DNA of 64,000 nt from Nodosilinea sp. LEGE 06152 (lineage in GTDB: Bacteria; Cyanobacteriota; Cyanobacteriia; Phormidesmidales; Phormidesmidaceae), in contig NZ_JADEWR010000025.1 of assembly GCF_015207525.1 (NCBI RefSeq), positions 17,192-81,191 of the forward strand, read 5' to 3'. This document shows positions 1 through 9,114 of this stretch, one piece after another. Within the stretch, counting starts at the first letter, position 1; each line of letters starts with the position of its first letter. The notes under the pieces are model-generated. The model was given only the letters and a program-made list of their open reading frames with translations, searched no databases and was not told the DNA's origin. Both the position numbers and the translations under genes were made by a program.

Positions 1-2943
1 GGGTTGCCACTCTGGCAAAGGCTCGCCAGACTCGCGATCAACGGCCCGCTGTGCCCAGTCTTGGGCATAGGCCCAGCACGATGGCCCCGGCTGCTTAAAC
101 TCAACAGAGGTTTCGCGGGCGGCTTCGTGTTCGGTGAAAGCACGATCAAGCTGAGCGAGGATTTCATCAGCAGATTCGATGGGAAATAGGGGGAGGCGGT
201 TTACATCGCCAATCTCAAACCCAATGCCAGGGTTTAATGAAGCCATTACTTGCTTACTTACTTTTGAATTAAGTAAACAAACAGTATTATTTGGCTGATC
301 AGAATAGATAGAAGATCCTTTGCCATCAATAACACTTGGATAGCGATGCAATCTTCCAGAGAAACCAGATCCGATCATTGAAAATGCGACACCTGGTCTA
401 AAAAAATAACTCTCGTTACGAATATTCGCTCCCAGCCCTGTGGTTGCCAAAATCTTGATCTCAAGACCTGAATTCTTCCAGTTGACGATCCATTGAAGAT
501 CCTCAAACCATTTTTTTCCTGCTGCTCCCTTGATATAAGGATGCCAAGTATAAAAGAACTGGTATTCTGACTGGCTTTTCTTGAAGAATCTGGTGCATGA
601 GGTCGAGCTTAAATCTACTTCAAATGGATGCCTTAAGAACCTTAGGTTGTCACCCGTATTGATTCCTTTCCGGGCAGGAGAATCACTTTCAATCTTGGTA
701 GATTCGGCATAGCTCACGAGAGAGCTTTTGTTCCACCAGTAGACGAAAGGTTTTTTCTTAATAATATTCAGGTGCTGGGTTTGAAACTCATAGCGCCCTA
801 CCTGGGCCAACATAGCAGCACGTTTTCGGTTAGTGCGTTGGTTATCCCTGGTATTATCATCTAACGGAGTTGGCTGCGTGGCAATGCTGGGTTCCTCAGT
901 CGGGTCTGCACGTCGAAAAACGCTCATCACCGTAGACACTACTTCATCAGGTATATCCTCAAACCCCCCCCTATCGATATCTCCTAGTATCCGTAAATCA
1001 TAGATATCAATCAAAAATTCCCTAATGTTGGAAAACTGGTTGATAAACATCCAGTTCCGCATGGTTAGTAAAGCCGAAAGCCCACCCAGTTTAGCTAGTT
1101 CTAACCCCCGCTGTAAAAAAGCCGCATACAGGTCTGCCTTAGCTAAGGGATAGTGAACCGCTACATACCGAGCATCCTGCATTTTGCTCGTGCCCTGGTA
1201 GGGCGGGTTACCAATCACAAGGTCATAGCTGCCCTCTCGCACCAGTCGCAAAAATCGCACCCCAGCGGCAAGCTGCTCACCCCGCAACCGCAGGCCCAAA
1301 TCATCGCTACGAGTGTGCTGAGCCAAAAATTTCTCTATCCTTTCTTGTAGAGACTCTTTTAGCTGCTGCTGTTCATCTGCCGTAAGCCCTGCAAGGTTAA
1401 TTTTTGCGCTCCCATTGGGGTCATCGGGAACAGCTTTGTAGTCTGCATCAAACGCGCTGGTTTGCCGCTGTCGCCACAGCCCCCTGCCATAGTCTCGAAT
1501 GGCATCGTCTACCGCCTTATCAACCTTTAGCAAGCTGCCCCAGGTATCGGCCCCCTTTAACCCATGCACAATGCGGTTGGTCAGCTCTTCTGGAATGCCC
1601 GTCGCCAGGGTGACCTCGTGCCGCAGTTCTACCAATGCGGGGTCATTTTCTGGTAGAGCCGCCAGGTTTAAGTTTGAGGCCACCAGGTTAACCACCTTGA
1701 GTTTGGCCTTAGGGCACAGCGCCTTGGCCTTGAGATAAAGCGCCGCCGCCGCGATCTGCACCGCCCGAGGGTCAAGGTCTAACCCGTGCAGGTTATTTTC
1801 TGCAATGGCTTCAACAATTTCTTGGTCGCTCCAGCCTACGCCTCGGTGCCGAGCCTCTTCTTGGTAAAAAGCAAAGAGTAGGCCAAAGGCAATAACCAAA
1901 AAGTGACCCGACCCACAGGCTGGGTCAAAGGTTTTCAGGTCGCGAATGCTAGCTTTGCCCTCACCCCCAGCCCCTTTTCCGCTCTGGGAGAGGGGAGCCA
2001 AGGCGGGTTGCGGCACCCAATATTTCCATCGCTCTTCCTGCTCTGTTTCGGTGGGCATGAGTTCATCCAGCGCCACCTCGCCCCGTTCTCGCTTCTCTCT
2101 CCAGATTTTGCGCCGCTCTTCTAGGCGAGTTAAGGTGCCATCGGCTTCAACCTCTGGTACCCAGCCATTTTGGTGGCAAATAGCGAGCCACTGCTGCCCC
2201 AGACTGTTGTGCAACAGCCACTCCACCATATAGCGCTCAGTAAACATCTGGGTTTTGCTGGCAATTTCGTGGGGTTCTACCTTGCCGCCCTTGTTGAGCT
2301 TGGCGTCTAAGGCTTCCCGCTCGGGGTCATTCCAGTATTGGTACACCCAGCCCAGGGTAGTGTCGTCTTGCCAAGCGGCGGCCAAAGCCGGAGCATCTAG
2401 CGCTTCCACCACCAGACGCAACGCACTGGGCGGAATGGGAATCAGCGACGTAATGCCCACCTTGCCAAACAACCCCGGCATTTCTAACGCCAGTTCGTCA
2501 TACATCAACTTCAGCAGGGTGCCAAACCCCTCGGTTTCGTCGCGGCACAGGTCAGGGGCCGACTCACGAAACTCTCGGTATCCCTTACTCTGCCAGCCTC
2601 CCGTCACCACCATGGGCCGAATCAGCCCCATAGCCTCCATCTGCTTGATCACCACCAGCCGGTTCAGCAGGGTAGCCGCCGCCAGCTTCTCTGCCGATTG
2701 CCGATGCCGCTGCCAGGCCTTAGTGGCATTTCCGCCAGTCTCGGCCCGCACCTGCTCTTCAAGCCATTGCTCTAGCCGCTGCCGCTTGATCAAGTGCTCT
2801 TGCGCTAGCCCGGCCTTGTCGACGGACAGCGATAGACGATACGTACTCTCTACACCGTTGTGGAGTGCCTCCAGCAGGCCGCTCCGTAGACGACGAATGG
2901 TGGCAGATAGCTTGATCTTGGCGTCGGAGGTTAACTGGGACAT
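1..2943 (-). CDS. pglX: PglX/BrxX BREX adenine methyltransferase (partial, runs off the left edge)
   Basis: The reading frame opens with ATG at 2943 (MSQLTSDAKIKLS) and stays open for 981 codons to the first base, so the C-terminus lies outside the window. Motif I (DPACGSGHF) starts at residue 340 and the catalytic NPPY motif at residue 579, as in N6-adenine methyltransferases of the PglX/BrxX family, usually about 1200 residues. In BREX, PglX methylates a non-palindromic host site, marking self DNA and being needed for phage exclusion. It follows brxC by 53 bases on the same strand, in the usual order. Just before motif I the frame encodes a low-complexity stretch, LAPLSQSGKGAGGEGKAS, that matches an inserted repeat (see 1957-1997). 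Family assignment is firm. Whether the gene is intact beyond the edge is unknown. Confidence 0.93.
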   Translation of the reverse strand, partial: MSQLTSDAKIKLSATIRRLRSGLLEALHNGVESTYRLSLSVDKAGLAQEHLIKRQRLEQWLEEQVRAETGGNATKAWQRHRQSAEKLAAATLLNRLVVIKQMEAMGLIRPMVVTGGWQSKGYREFRESAPDLCRDETEGFGTLLKLMYDELALEMPGLFGKVGITSLIPIPPSALRLVVEALDAPALAAAWQDDTTLGWVYQYWNDPEREALDAKLNKGGKVEPHEIASKTQMFTERYMVEWLLHNSLGQQWLAICHQNGWVPEVEADGTLTRLEERRKIWREKRERGEVALDELMPTETEQEERWKYWVPQPALAPLSQSGKGAGGEGKASIRDLKTFDPACGSGHFLVIAFGLLFAFYQEEARHRGVGWSDQEIVEAIAENNLHGLDLDPRAVQIAAAALYLKAKALCPKAKLKVVNLVASNLNLAALPENDPALVELRHEVTLATGIPEELTNRIVHGLKGADTWGSLLKVDKAVDDAIRDYGRGLWRQRQTSAFDADYKAVPDDPNGSAKINLAGLTADEQQQLKESLQERIEKFLAQHTRSDDLGLRLRGEQLAAGVRFLRLVREGSYDLVIGNPPYQGTSKMQDARYVAVHYPLAKADLYAAFLQRGLELAKLGGLSALLTMRNWMFINQFSNIREFLIDIYDLRILGDIDRGGFEDIPDEVVSTVMSVFRRADPTEEPSIATQPTPLDDNTRDNQRTNRKRAAMLAQVGRYEFQTQHLNIIKKKPFVYWWNKSSLVSYAESTKIESDSPARKGINTGDNLRFLRHPFEVDLSSTSCTRFFKKSQSEYQFFYTWHPYIKGAAGKKWFEDLQWIVNWKNSGLEIKILATTGLGANIRNESYFFRPGVAFSMIGSGFSGRLHRYPSVIDGKGSSIYSDQPNNTVCLLNSKVSKQVMASLNPGIGFEIGDVNRLPLFPIESADEILAQLDRAFTEHEAARETSVEFKQPGPSCWAYAQDWAQRAVDRESGEPLPEWQP
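1957..1997. repeat. Short GC-rich dispersed repeat carried in frame inside pglX
   Basis: On the plus strand the segment begins GCCCTCACCCCCAGCCCC and ends CTCTGGGAGAGGGGAG. This resembles the short CCCTCACCCCCA...GGGAGAGGGG repeats scattered through many cyanobacterial genomes (recalled from general knowledge, not searched). Read on the minus strand it keeps the pglX frame and adds a Gly/Lys/Ser-rich loop about 15 residues before motif I. Confidence 0.55.
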
Positions 2944-2996
2944 TGAAATGGGCACAGAGACAAAATGGGATGGAGGAAGAATAGCGGTTCAAGCAA

Positions 2997-5900
2997 CTAA
3001 GGCATTTCACTATACTTTTCCTGTTCGTAAACTAGGCGCACGCAAACCTTGGGCTTGCCCGCTAGCTGGTTGAGTAGCCGTTCCTCCAGCTGTTGCACCA
3101 GGGCTCTAGCTTCTTCAGGGGTTCTCACCTCCTTGCCCGCCAAATTGACCGGCAGCTGAATCACCTGCTCTTCGGTCACCGTTGACAAGGCACTATCTAG
3201 CTTAATGTGAGCGGTTTGCTCGGCTCTTTGTAGCTGCTGGGCAACGGTGTCGCGCAGAGCCAAGAGCGGTGGCGCGATCGCCTCCTGGGTGGTATCGAAC
3301 ACCGCCTGCCCCACGGGGCTTAACACCATACTGGCCTTGTCTTCGCTGAGCTTAAAAAAGCCCTGGCGCTGCTTTAGCCGCTGGCGAATGATCTCGGCCT
3401 GCTGCTCCTGCTCTTGGATTAGGCTCAGTCGTAGAGTTTTGTAATGGGTTTCGATGGCGATGACGTGCGGCTCTAAGCTGCTAATGTCTCGCCAGGGGCG
3501 GTCATTCTTCAGACGCTCTTCTAGCACGGCGATACTGGCCTCTACAGCTGCGGTTTCGCCAATGTCGCGCAGCTGGGCCACCTGATGATCGCGTACCGAA
3601 GCGGCCTTGGCTACGGCGGTGACCGCCTCATCGGTCAGGTCAGTTAGGGAAGAGTTGAGCGCTTCCAAACCATCGCGCAGCACGTCCAGATTCTTTTTGA
3701 GGGCGAGTACAGTGTCTTCAATCTGGCGCGATCGCTGACAATTTTCTAAGGCCGTTCGCAGCTTGAGCAGTTTGGGTGGCAGATCGGGGCGATCGGGCAG
3801 GCGATTGTAGCGCTGTTCTAGTTCTCTCAGGCGCTGGTTCTTTGCTGGGAAGTGGTCAAAGGCGGCATCTGTAAAGGCTTCTTCCTCGCGGTCGAGGTCA
3901 AGTCCCAGAAAATCTTTGAAAAATTGCTGAATAGCTACCTTGTCGCGCATGGTGATGCCCCGGTCACCATGGGGCAAAATTTCGGCCCGGCGCAGGTCGC
4001 GATCGCGGGTAAACAGGTTCTCCACATCCGGGTCTTGAATGGAGGTAATCTCTTGCCCCGACTCGGGCCGAATCCGAATCTTTTTGGCCCTGAGCAACCC
4101 CGCGAGACAGGCTCGTACCATATCGGCTGAGTAGCCAAAGGGTGGCCCACCAAAATGACTGAGCAGCGGCCCCCCAGCAACTCCCGTCTGCGCGGTGATG
4201 TATTGCTCCAGGCGAGAGGGCACCGCGCCACTACAGCTGGGCACGTACTTACCGGCATCTAGCTCTAAAATCCCCAGGCCATCGGGCATAAATTTGCTAG
4301 AGGGGCCGCTGAGCGTTTTTTGCAGCAGCTGCTTTAATTCCCTAGGCTCAATCGCCAGATTAACGTATTGGTCATAGATATCGGGGAGCACACTCTCGCC
4401 AATGCGCTCAAGTACAGTGGTAAAGGTCGAGCCAAACTGAGATTTATCGAACGGGCGGCCACGAAAATAAATCGCGCCCTCCATAAAGACTCGCTCAACC
4501 TCCTGTTTAACCTGACCTTCGAGCGTGTCGCGACGGGTCTGCTCATCAATCAACAACCGTTGCTTTTCCCGAGATAGCCCCGCCGACCCTCGGTCTTGGT
4601 ATTTATCAATGATGTGGCGCGATCGGGCCAACTCTCGCAGCAGACCATCAATGCGATCGGGCCTATCGACAACCCATATCAGCCGATTTCTCAGGGAAAC
4701 CGTATCGCTAGCCTGAACCCAGGTCTGTTCGCTACGCTCCTCTTGGGTCTTTAAATTGCGAAAATCAACGGTAATCACTGCTAACTCATTTGTCGGCAGC
4801 AACCGCTCATCCTGCCGTTGTCGCCCATCGCTATAAAGGGCCGTCCACCGAAAAGAACTCCCCTTATAGCGAGGGCGCTCCACCGACCCCAAGAGTTCTT
4901 TCAATTTTTCTCCTACCAGTTCGCTCAGAGCGTCGGAAATAACCCCGTAGTTATCTCGCTCTCGCTGCCACTCTTGCCCCGCAGAACTCTGAATTTTATA
5001 GCCCAGCTTTTCGGAATAAGACAGCAAATTCAAGCTGCGCAGTTTCTCCAAAGCGGCTGAAACCTCCGCATTTTGACTTCCTGCCCCTAGACGTTCATAC
5101 AAACACTGGCTCACTAATTCTGAGGTGGTCGGCGCAAACTGTTCTTGAATTAGCTCTAGCAGTGCTACAGCCTTGGCCACCCGCATAGCAACCTCGTCTG
5201 TAACAACCTCTTCATGGTTAAACAGTCGGGCCAAAGTGTTCTGCACATCAACATCCAAGGCCGACTGCTGCACTTCGTAAATATGCTCGATGGTAATCAG
5301 CTCACCCAGAGCCTGTTCGCCTAGATTTTGCTCCCGAAAGAGTTCACCCAGTAGCTGAAGCAATCCTCGAATGGCGTGATCATCGCCCTTAGCCTTGTTA
5401 GACCGGGTGCGCAAACTGGTTGTGATTTGCATGAGCAAATCAACGTAACCCGGCAGCATTGGGTAGGTTTCAATAAAGTCATCTTCGGTAATGCTGTCAC
5501 ATTTGTAGCCGTATAGCTTGAGATTAGGGCGGTGCTGCTGAAATTTTTCCCTCAGTTCAGCCTCTTTGCTGGGGTCTTTTTTTAAGAGCCGCCGATGCAC
5601 CACATCACGAATATTAGTAGGGGCTAAATGAGCCCTTAACTTCTGAGGAAATCGGTCTTTTAGTTTGCCAATGTTGCTCTCGTCATCGCTATCTTCTAGT
5701 TTTTGCTGGCCTGTAGCTAACAGCCAAACCTGCCCTTTAAGCTTTTTCCCTATGTCAGATACAAACGATTGCAGCCCTAGCGTTCGGCTTGAGTTTTGGT
5801 AGACATACTGGCTAACTTCGTCTACCACGACGAATAAGGTTTTCCCCTTCGCTCGCAGGTTTAACATACTGGTGATACCTTTGGTCGTCTCGTCGACCGA

Positions 5901-6659
5901 GGTTCCCACCCCTGTTTTTGCGCCAGCTCGACTATCGAACCAACTCATTGGGTTGGTGTAACGAGTAGGGTTCATTTTATGCATGACTTCTGAAAAATAT
6001 TCGTCTGCCATGGGGCTGTGTTTCAATACATCCCAAGGCTGCGCATGAGTTTTGGCAACGCAAGCCAAGAAGTTATCCCATTGCCCTTCAATTTCCAGGC
6101 TTAACTCATAGTTAGCGACATTATGATCAGTGGGGCAATACCCCAACCGTTTTTGTAATTCACGCTGAACCACAGAGTGAACATGTTCGTTATCTCGTGC
6201 AGCTGTGCCCACGTCAAACACAACAGATATGGGCTCAATTTGTGAGGTCAACTGGCCCCAGGCCTCCCGAAACTCTTGCGCATTAGGTGAGTCGTCGCGG
6301 GCTAGCAAGGCCTCTGCTAACAATCGGCCATCAGGCAATACCAAACCATCTAGGGCCAGGCCTAAAAGCTTAGCAAAGCTCGATTTACCTGAGCCGTAAA
6401 AGCCAGATATCCAGCAGGCCGGAAGCTCTGAACCACTAGTTCGACGTAGTTCTTCGGTTAGCCCTTTGAGTAATTTAACAAACTGCTCATGAATGCCTAC
6501 TTTCACACGGGTAGCACGCAGATCTTTCTCAGGATACCCCCCTGTAATGATGTACTCAGATACCTCAGCTTGCACCTTGGAAGGGTCTTGCTCGTGAAAG
6601 TAGACGACCGGCGCAATATTTCGAGTAATGTCTTCGGCGAAAATATCTTTAACTAGCAT
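2997..6659 (-). CDS. brxC: BrxC, BREX P-loop ATPase
   Basis: The 1220-residue protein opens MLVKDIFAEDITRNIAPVVY, typical of BrxC/PglY. A Walker A motif (GFYGSGKSS) lies at residues 86-94 and a Walker B-like VVVDEVSQYV near residue 290. The C-terminal half is rich in predicted helices. BrxC is a large AAA-type ATPase and core BREX component, cytoplasmic and thought to couple ATP use to the exclusion complex. The length matches the family (about 1200). It begins 24 bases after brxB stops and precedes pglX, the canonical order. No frameshift or missing motif was seen. Confidence 0.95.
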   Translation of the reverse strand: MLVKDIFAEDITRNIAPVVYFHEQDPSKVQAEVSEYIITGGYPEKDLRATRVKVGIHEQFVKLLKGLTEELRRTSGSELPACWISGFYGSGKSSFAKLLGLALDGLVLPDGRLLAEALLARDDSPNAQEFREAWGQLTSQIEPISVVFDVGTAARDNEHVHSVVQRELQKRLGYCPTDHNVANYELSLEIEGQWDNFLACVAKTHAQPWDVLKHSPMADEYFSEVMHKMNPTRYTNPMSWFDSRAGAKTGVGTSVDETTKGITSMLNLRAKGKTLFVVVDEVSQYVYQNSSRTLGLQSFVSDIGKKLKGQVWLLATGQQKLEDSDDESNIGKLKDRFPQKLRAHLAPTNIRDVVHRRLLKKDPSKEAELREKFQQHRPNLKLYGYKCDSITEDDFIETYPMLPGYVDLLMQITTSLRTRSNKAKGDDHAIRGLLQLLGELFREQNLGEQALGELITIEHIYEVQQSALDVDVQNTLARLFNHEEVVTDEVAMRVAKAVALLELIQEQFAPTTSELVSQCLYERLGAGSQNAEVSAALEKLRSLNLLSYSEKLGYKIQSSAGQEWQRERDNYGVISDALSELVGEKLKELLGSVERPRYKGSSFRWTALYSDGRQRQDERLLPTNELAVITVDFRNLKTQEERSEQTWVQASDTVSLRNRLIWVVDRPDRIDGLLRELARSRHIIDKYQDRGSAGLSREKQRLLIDEQTRRDTLEGQVKQEVERVFMEGAIYFRGRPFDKSQFGSTFTTVLERIGESVLPDIYDQYVNLAIEPRELKQLLQKTLSGPSSKFMPDGLGILELDAGKYVPSCSGAVPSRLEQYITAQTGVAGGPLLSHFGGPPFGYSADMVRACLAGLLRAKKIRIRPESGQEITSIQDPDVENLFTRDRDLRRAEILPHGDRGITMRDKVAIQQFFKDFLGLDLDREEEAFTDAAFDHFPAKNQRLRELEQRYNRLPDRPDLPPKLLKLRTALENCQRSRQIEDTVLALKKNLDVLRDGLEALNSSLTDLTDEAVTAVAKAASVRDHQVAQLRDIGETAAVEASIAVLEERLKNDRPWRDISSLEPHVIAIETHYKTLRLSLIQEQEQQAEIIRQRLKQRQGFFKLSEDKASMVLSPVGQAVFDTTQEAIAPPLLALRDTVAQQLQRAEQTAHIKLDSALSTVTEEQVIQLPVNLAGKEVRTPEEARALVQQLEERLLNQLAGKPKVCVRLVYEQEKYSEMP

Positions 6660-6683
6660 AATGACTTTGTTTAAGAAGTATAA

Positions 6684-7322
6684 TTACCAATAAATACGGG
6701 GTCGATAGTCACGATCAGACGATAGCTCTCCCATAAATGAGAGAGCTTTGAGCCCATGCCTTTCACCGGGATAGAGAAGCACCACCGGCAAGTTTTGAGT
6801 CTTCCCATCGATATGTTTAAGTAGGGCAGACGAGCGAAAGAAAGGATACAGAGACCCTGCCCGGCAAAGCAAAATAAGTGTTTTATTAGGATCGCAAGGA
6901 TGTTTTTGAGTAAAGCCATCGATCAGTTGAATGACATCTTGAGCGATACCGCCTGGCCCTTCGATATAGAGAGCAATTTTGTCTTTAATGTGATTGAGAG
7001 CACGGTCTGGATCCCTTGCGTAAAGTCGCCGCTCAGTTTGAATTAGGCGCTCTACCATACCAGGCTCTTCTGCTTTGAGTCGATTCAAAAACAGCTGGTG
7101 TAGTGAAGCGGCAAGTACTTGCCATCCCTTGGCCTTAAGCTCGTCGGTTAAGTTGCGAATCCGGGTTCGTAGCGCAAATTCCTCCGAGGGATCGTAGGGC
7201 AAAATTGCAAAGCGGTAGTTTCGCATCGTGCTGATTTTTGCCCCTCCTTCGTCTAAGAGGTCGCTTCGCAACGACTGGATAGCCGCATCTAAGGATGGAT
7301 GACCAAATAGGGTAGCCGTCAT
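6684..7322 (-). CDS. brxB: BrxB (DUF1788) BREX protein
   Basis: The 212-residue protein contains NYRFAILPYDPSEEF, then a C-terminal PVVLLYPGERHG block, both characteristic of DUF1788/BrxB, a small core BREX protein of unresolved biochemical role. Its ATG overlaps the brxA stop in an ATGA arrangement, implying translational coupling, and its stop is 24 bases before brxC. Length agrees with the family (about 200). No catalytic motif is apparent, so function rests on family membership and operon position. Confidence 0.92.
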   Translation of the reverse strand: MTATLFGHPSLDAAIQSLRSDLLDEGGAKISTMRNYRFAILPYDPSEEFALRTRIRNLTDELKAKGWQVLAASLHQLFLNRLKAEEPGMVERLIQTERRLYARDPDRALNHIKDKIALYIEGPGGIAQDVIQLIDGFTQKHPCDPNKTLILLCRAGSLYPFFRSSALLKHIDGKTQNLPVVLLYPGERHGLKALSFMGELSSDRDYRPRIYW

Positions 7323-8170
7323 TGATCACTCTCCCAAATTAGCTCTAGTTCTTGGCTGGCCCAGGCCAAGAGATTGGGGTATTGCCAGGTAAAGTCGTGT
7401 AAATCCCCCATGCGGTTAAACGAAAGTCCTTCCACTCGTCGCAAACGCTGCTCTAAAAAGCCTTCGCTTAACCCAACCGAGGCAAAGTAGGGATTCTCTA
7501 AAAGAGTGCCCTTAAAAGACAGGCCTCTCAAAAAATAGAGCCAATAAACCAAGGCCTCGTCAGTTACCTTGGGGTATTGAAGGCTGCGGCTACCGACATT
7601 ATCGGAGCACAAGCCTGCGGCTTTTGCAGATGCCAATAACCCTGTAGCCATGCGTTGGATGGTGGTAGTAGACCACTCGGTTGGAAGTTGAAGCGCTACC
7701 CACCGAGCAATAATATCTCGATCAATTTCGGCCTTAGTTTGCAGTCGTCGCTGCTCTAAAAAAGAACCTGTAAAATTTCGGTAGGTGGGGTCGGTCAACT
7801 GCATGTGCCAGTGACAGATATTTTGCCGAGTAATAGGATCGCTAGGCTGCCAGGCACGAAGGACGTTCAGTGCAGTGGGGTAAGCATCGTATCGATGTCT
7901 AAACTCAGATAGAAGTCTCTTCACCCGATCCATGCTTTTATTTCCGAACCACCGCTCCTCAAAGGCTATGGCAGCTCGATTCTCTTTGGGTACCGGCGTT
8001 TTAAGCTGTGCCCAGTAGGCACGGCTTTCCTCTTCTGCTAAAGAAACCCGCAAAAGTCGAGTGTGAAACTGCTCTACTTCAGTTCCATAGATAGGAGGTG
8101 CGATCGCTGATGATTGTGCTTGGTCAACCACAGGGCTAGGGGTAGGTTGGGGCATTAACGACAGTGGCAT
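7319..8170 (-). CDS. brxA: BrxA (DUF1819) BREX protein
   Basis: About 283 residues from the ATG at 8170 (MPLSLMPQPTPSPV). That start lies 7 bases after the brxE stop and has a GGGGAG-type ribosome site about 12 bases upstream. A longer frame to 8263 would overlap brxE and begin with a non-conserved segment, so the shorter start is preferred. The core (FHTRLLRVSLAEEESRAYW, later RNFTGSFLEQRR) matches DUF1819/BrxA, a small helical BREX protein with DNA-binding properties reported in some systems. It overlaps brxB by 4 bases. The proline-rich N-terminal 35 residues may not be part of the conserved fold. Confidence 0.88.
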   Translation of the reverse strand: MPLSLMPQPTPSPVVDQAQSSAIAPPIYGTEVEQFHTRLLRVSLAEEESRAYWAQLKTPVPKENRAAIAFEERWFGNKSMDRVKRLLSEFRHRYDAYPTALNVLRAWQPSDPITRQNICHWHMQLTDPTYRNFTGSFLEQRRLQTKAEIDRDIIARWVALQLPTEWSTTTIQRMATGLLASAKAAGLCSDNVGSRSLQYPKVTDEALVYWLYFLRGLSFKGTLLENPYFASVGLSEGFLEQRLRRVEGLSFNRMGDLHDFTWQYPNLLAWASQELELIWESDQ

Positions 8171-8177
8171 AGGGCTC

Positions 8178-8786
8178 TCAGCTCCCCAAACGATAAAACG
8201 GCATGGGGTAGTGGTCGGCGAACGGTAACAAAGCGGCGGCCAAATTTCTTGCGCACAGCTCACGAGATACTGGCATCTGGTCTACTATTTCGCGTCCACC
8301 TGGGGCCACCTGGAAGCCAATGGTTTGGGTTGGGATGTTCAGGGCTGCCTGTAGGTCTTGTAGAGCGAAATGAGTGCCTAAGGCTAAGGGGAGTGGTAAG
8401 GTTTCAGCCGGAGATTGACCCGAGTGCTTGTGCTTAAGCAGCTGATCGTCCAATTGCTCGTCAATGACAAAACCCCAGAAGAAAAGAGTCAGCAATCGAT
8501 CTGGCTCGGCCATGTTTTGGCGTATTTGCCAGTCTTGTTGAATAGCCGCCTCACGAACGGCCTCCAGGGATGCCCACTGGTATGTCTTTGGCAGCAGATC
8601 CTGAAGCAGGCACCCCCCGCCCGCCAGATCAATCAAATCTGTGCGCCACCAGTTTAGGCGCTTAGGTTCACAGTTCCCCTCACCAGCCCATGCGACAGTC
8701 ATTTGAAACGCCAGAATGGCATCCAACGTGCTGTCATTAAGGGTTTCAGTGAGAATGAAGGTTTCCTTAGTCGGTGAAGTCGGCAT
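8178..8786 (-). CDS. brxE: BrxE, type 6 BREX-associated protein
   Basis: The 202-residue protein has FQMTVAWAGEGNCEPKRLNWW followed by RTDLIDLAGGGCLLQDLLPKT, the conserved N-terminal block I associate with BrxE, the protein that distinguishes type 6 BREX loci. Its biochemical role is unknown. The ATG shares one base with the stop of the upstream XRE gene (TAATG), so the two are almost certainly co-translated. It sits first among the structural genes, as expected for type 6. Assignment to this family is from memory of its sequence pattern and was not searched. Confidence 0.8.
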   Translation of the reverse strand: MPTSPTKETFILTETLNDSTLDAILAFQMTVAWAGEGNCEPKRLNWWRTDLIDLAGGGCLLQDLLPKTYQWASLEAVREAAIQQDWQIRQNMAEPDRLLTLFFWGFVIDEQLDDQLLKHKHSGQSPAETLPLPLALGTHFALQDLQAALNIPTQTIGFQVAPGGREIVDQMPVSRELCARNLAAALLPFADHYPMPFYRLGS

Positions 8787-9052
8787 TACTCTTGCTCCTC
8801 ATCAGGGGATAGCAGGCCATATTGGCCCAATAGCGTTTGCCCTGGAGCAGAGGTCAAGGCAACTTGCTCAATTTGCCTAAACGCCAGAGGAGAAGGCTGC
8901 ATTTTGCCGTTCTCCCAGCGGCTGACGGTTTCGTAGGAGACCCCAAGTTGATGGGCAAACTGCTCTTGGGTTGAGCCCATGAGCTGTCTTAGCTCACGGA
9001 CAAACTGTCCCACTGTAGGTTGTTTAAGGGCGCAGGCTTTGGGGATGGGCAT
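8786..9052 (-). CDS. XRE-family helix-turn-helix regulator heading the BREX operon
   Basis: The 88-residue protein is almost entirely an HTH_3 domain: FVRELRQLMGSTQEQFAHQL then GVSYETVSRWENGKMQPSP gives the two helices of a Cro/C1-type DNA-binding fold. As the first gene of the BREX operon, and overlapping brxE by one base, it probably controls the whole operon. A 14-base dyad 13 bases upstream of its start (9065-9078) is a candidate autoregulatory operator. No clear Shine-Dalgarno is visible before the ATG. Confidence 0.85.
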   Translation of the reverse strand: MPIPKACALKQPTVGQFVRELRQLMGSTQEQFAHQLGVSYETVSRWENGKMQPSPLAFRQIEQVALTSAPGQTLLGQYGLLSPDEEQE

Positions 9053-9064
9053 GCAGCAAGCAAT

Positions 9065-9078
9065 ATGACGGACGTCAT
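9065..9078. promoter_or_regulatory. Candidate operator of the BREX operon
   Basis: The perfect dyad ATGACG-GA-CGTCAT lies 12 bases upstream of the XRE start codon, where a repressor would occlude transcription or translation initiation. Binding by the adjacent XRE protein is inferred from position only. Confidence 0.4.
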
Positions 9079-9114
9079 GCTCATTATTCCCAAGTTTGTA
9101 GAAAAAGCCCAGGG

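Noticed and set aside
2759..3010. 83-codon minus-strand frame spanning the brxC/pglX junction
   Set aside because: It is out of frame with both genes, and pglX has a proper ATG at 2943.
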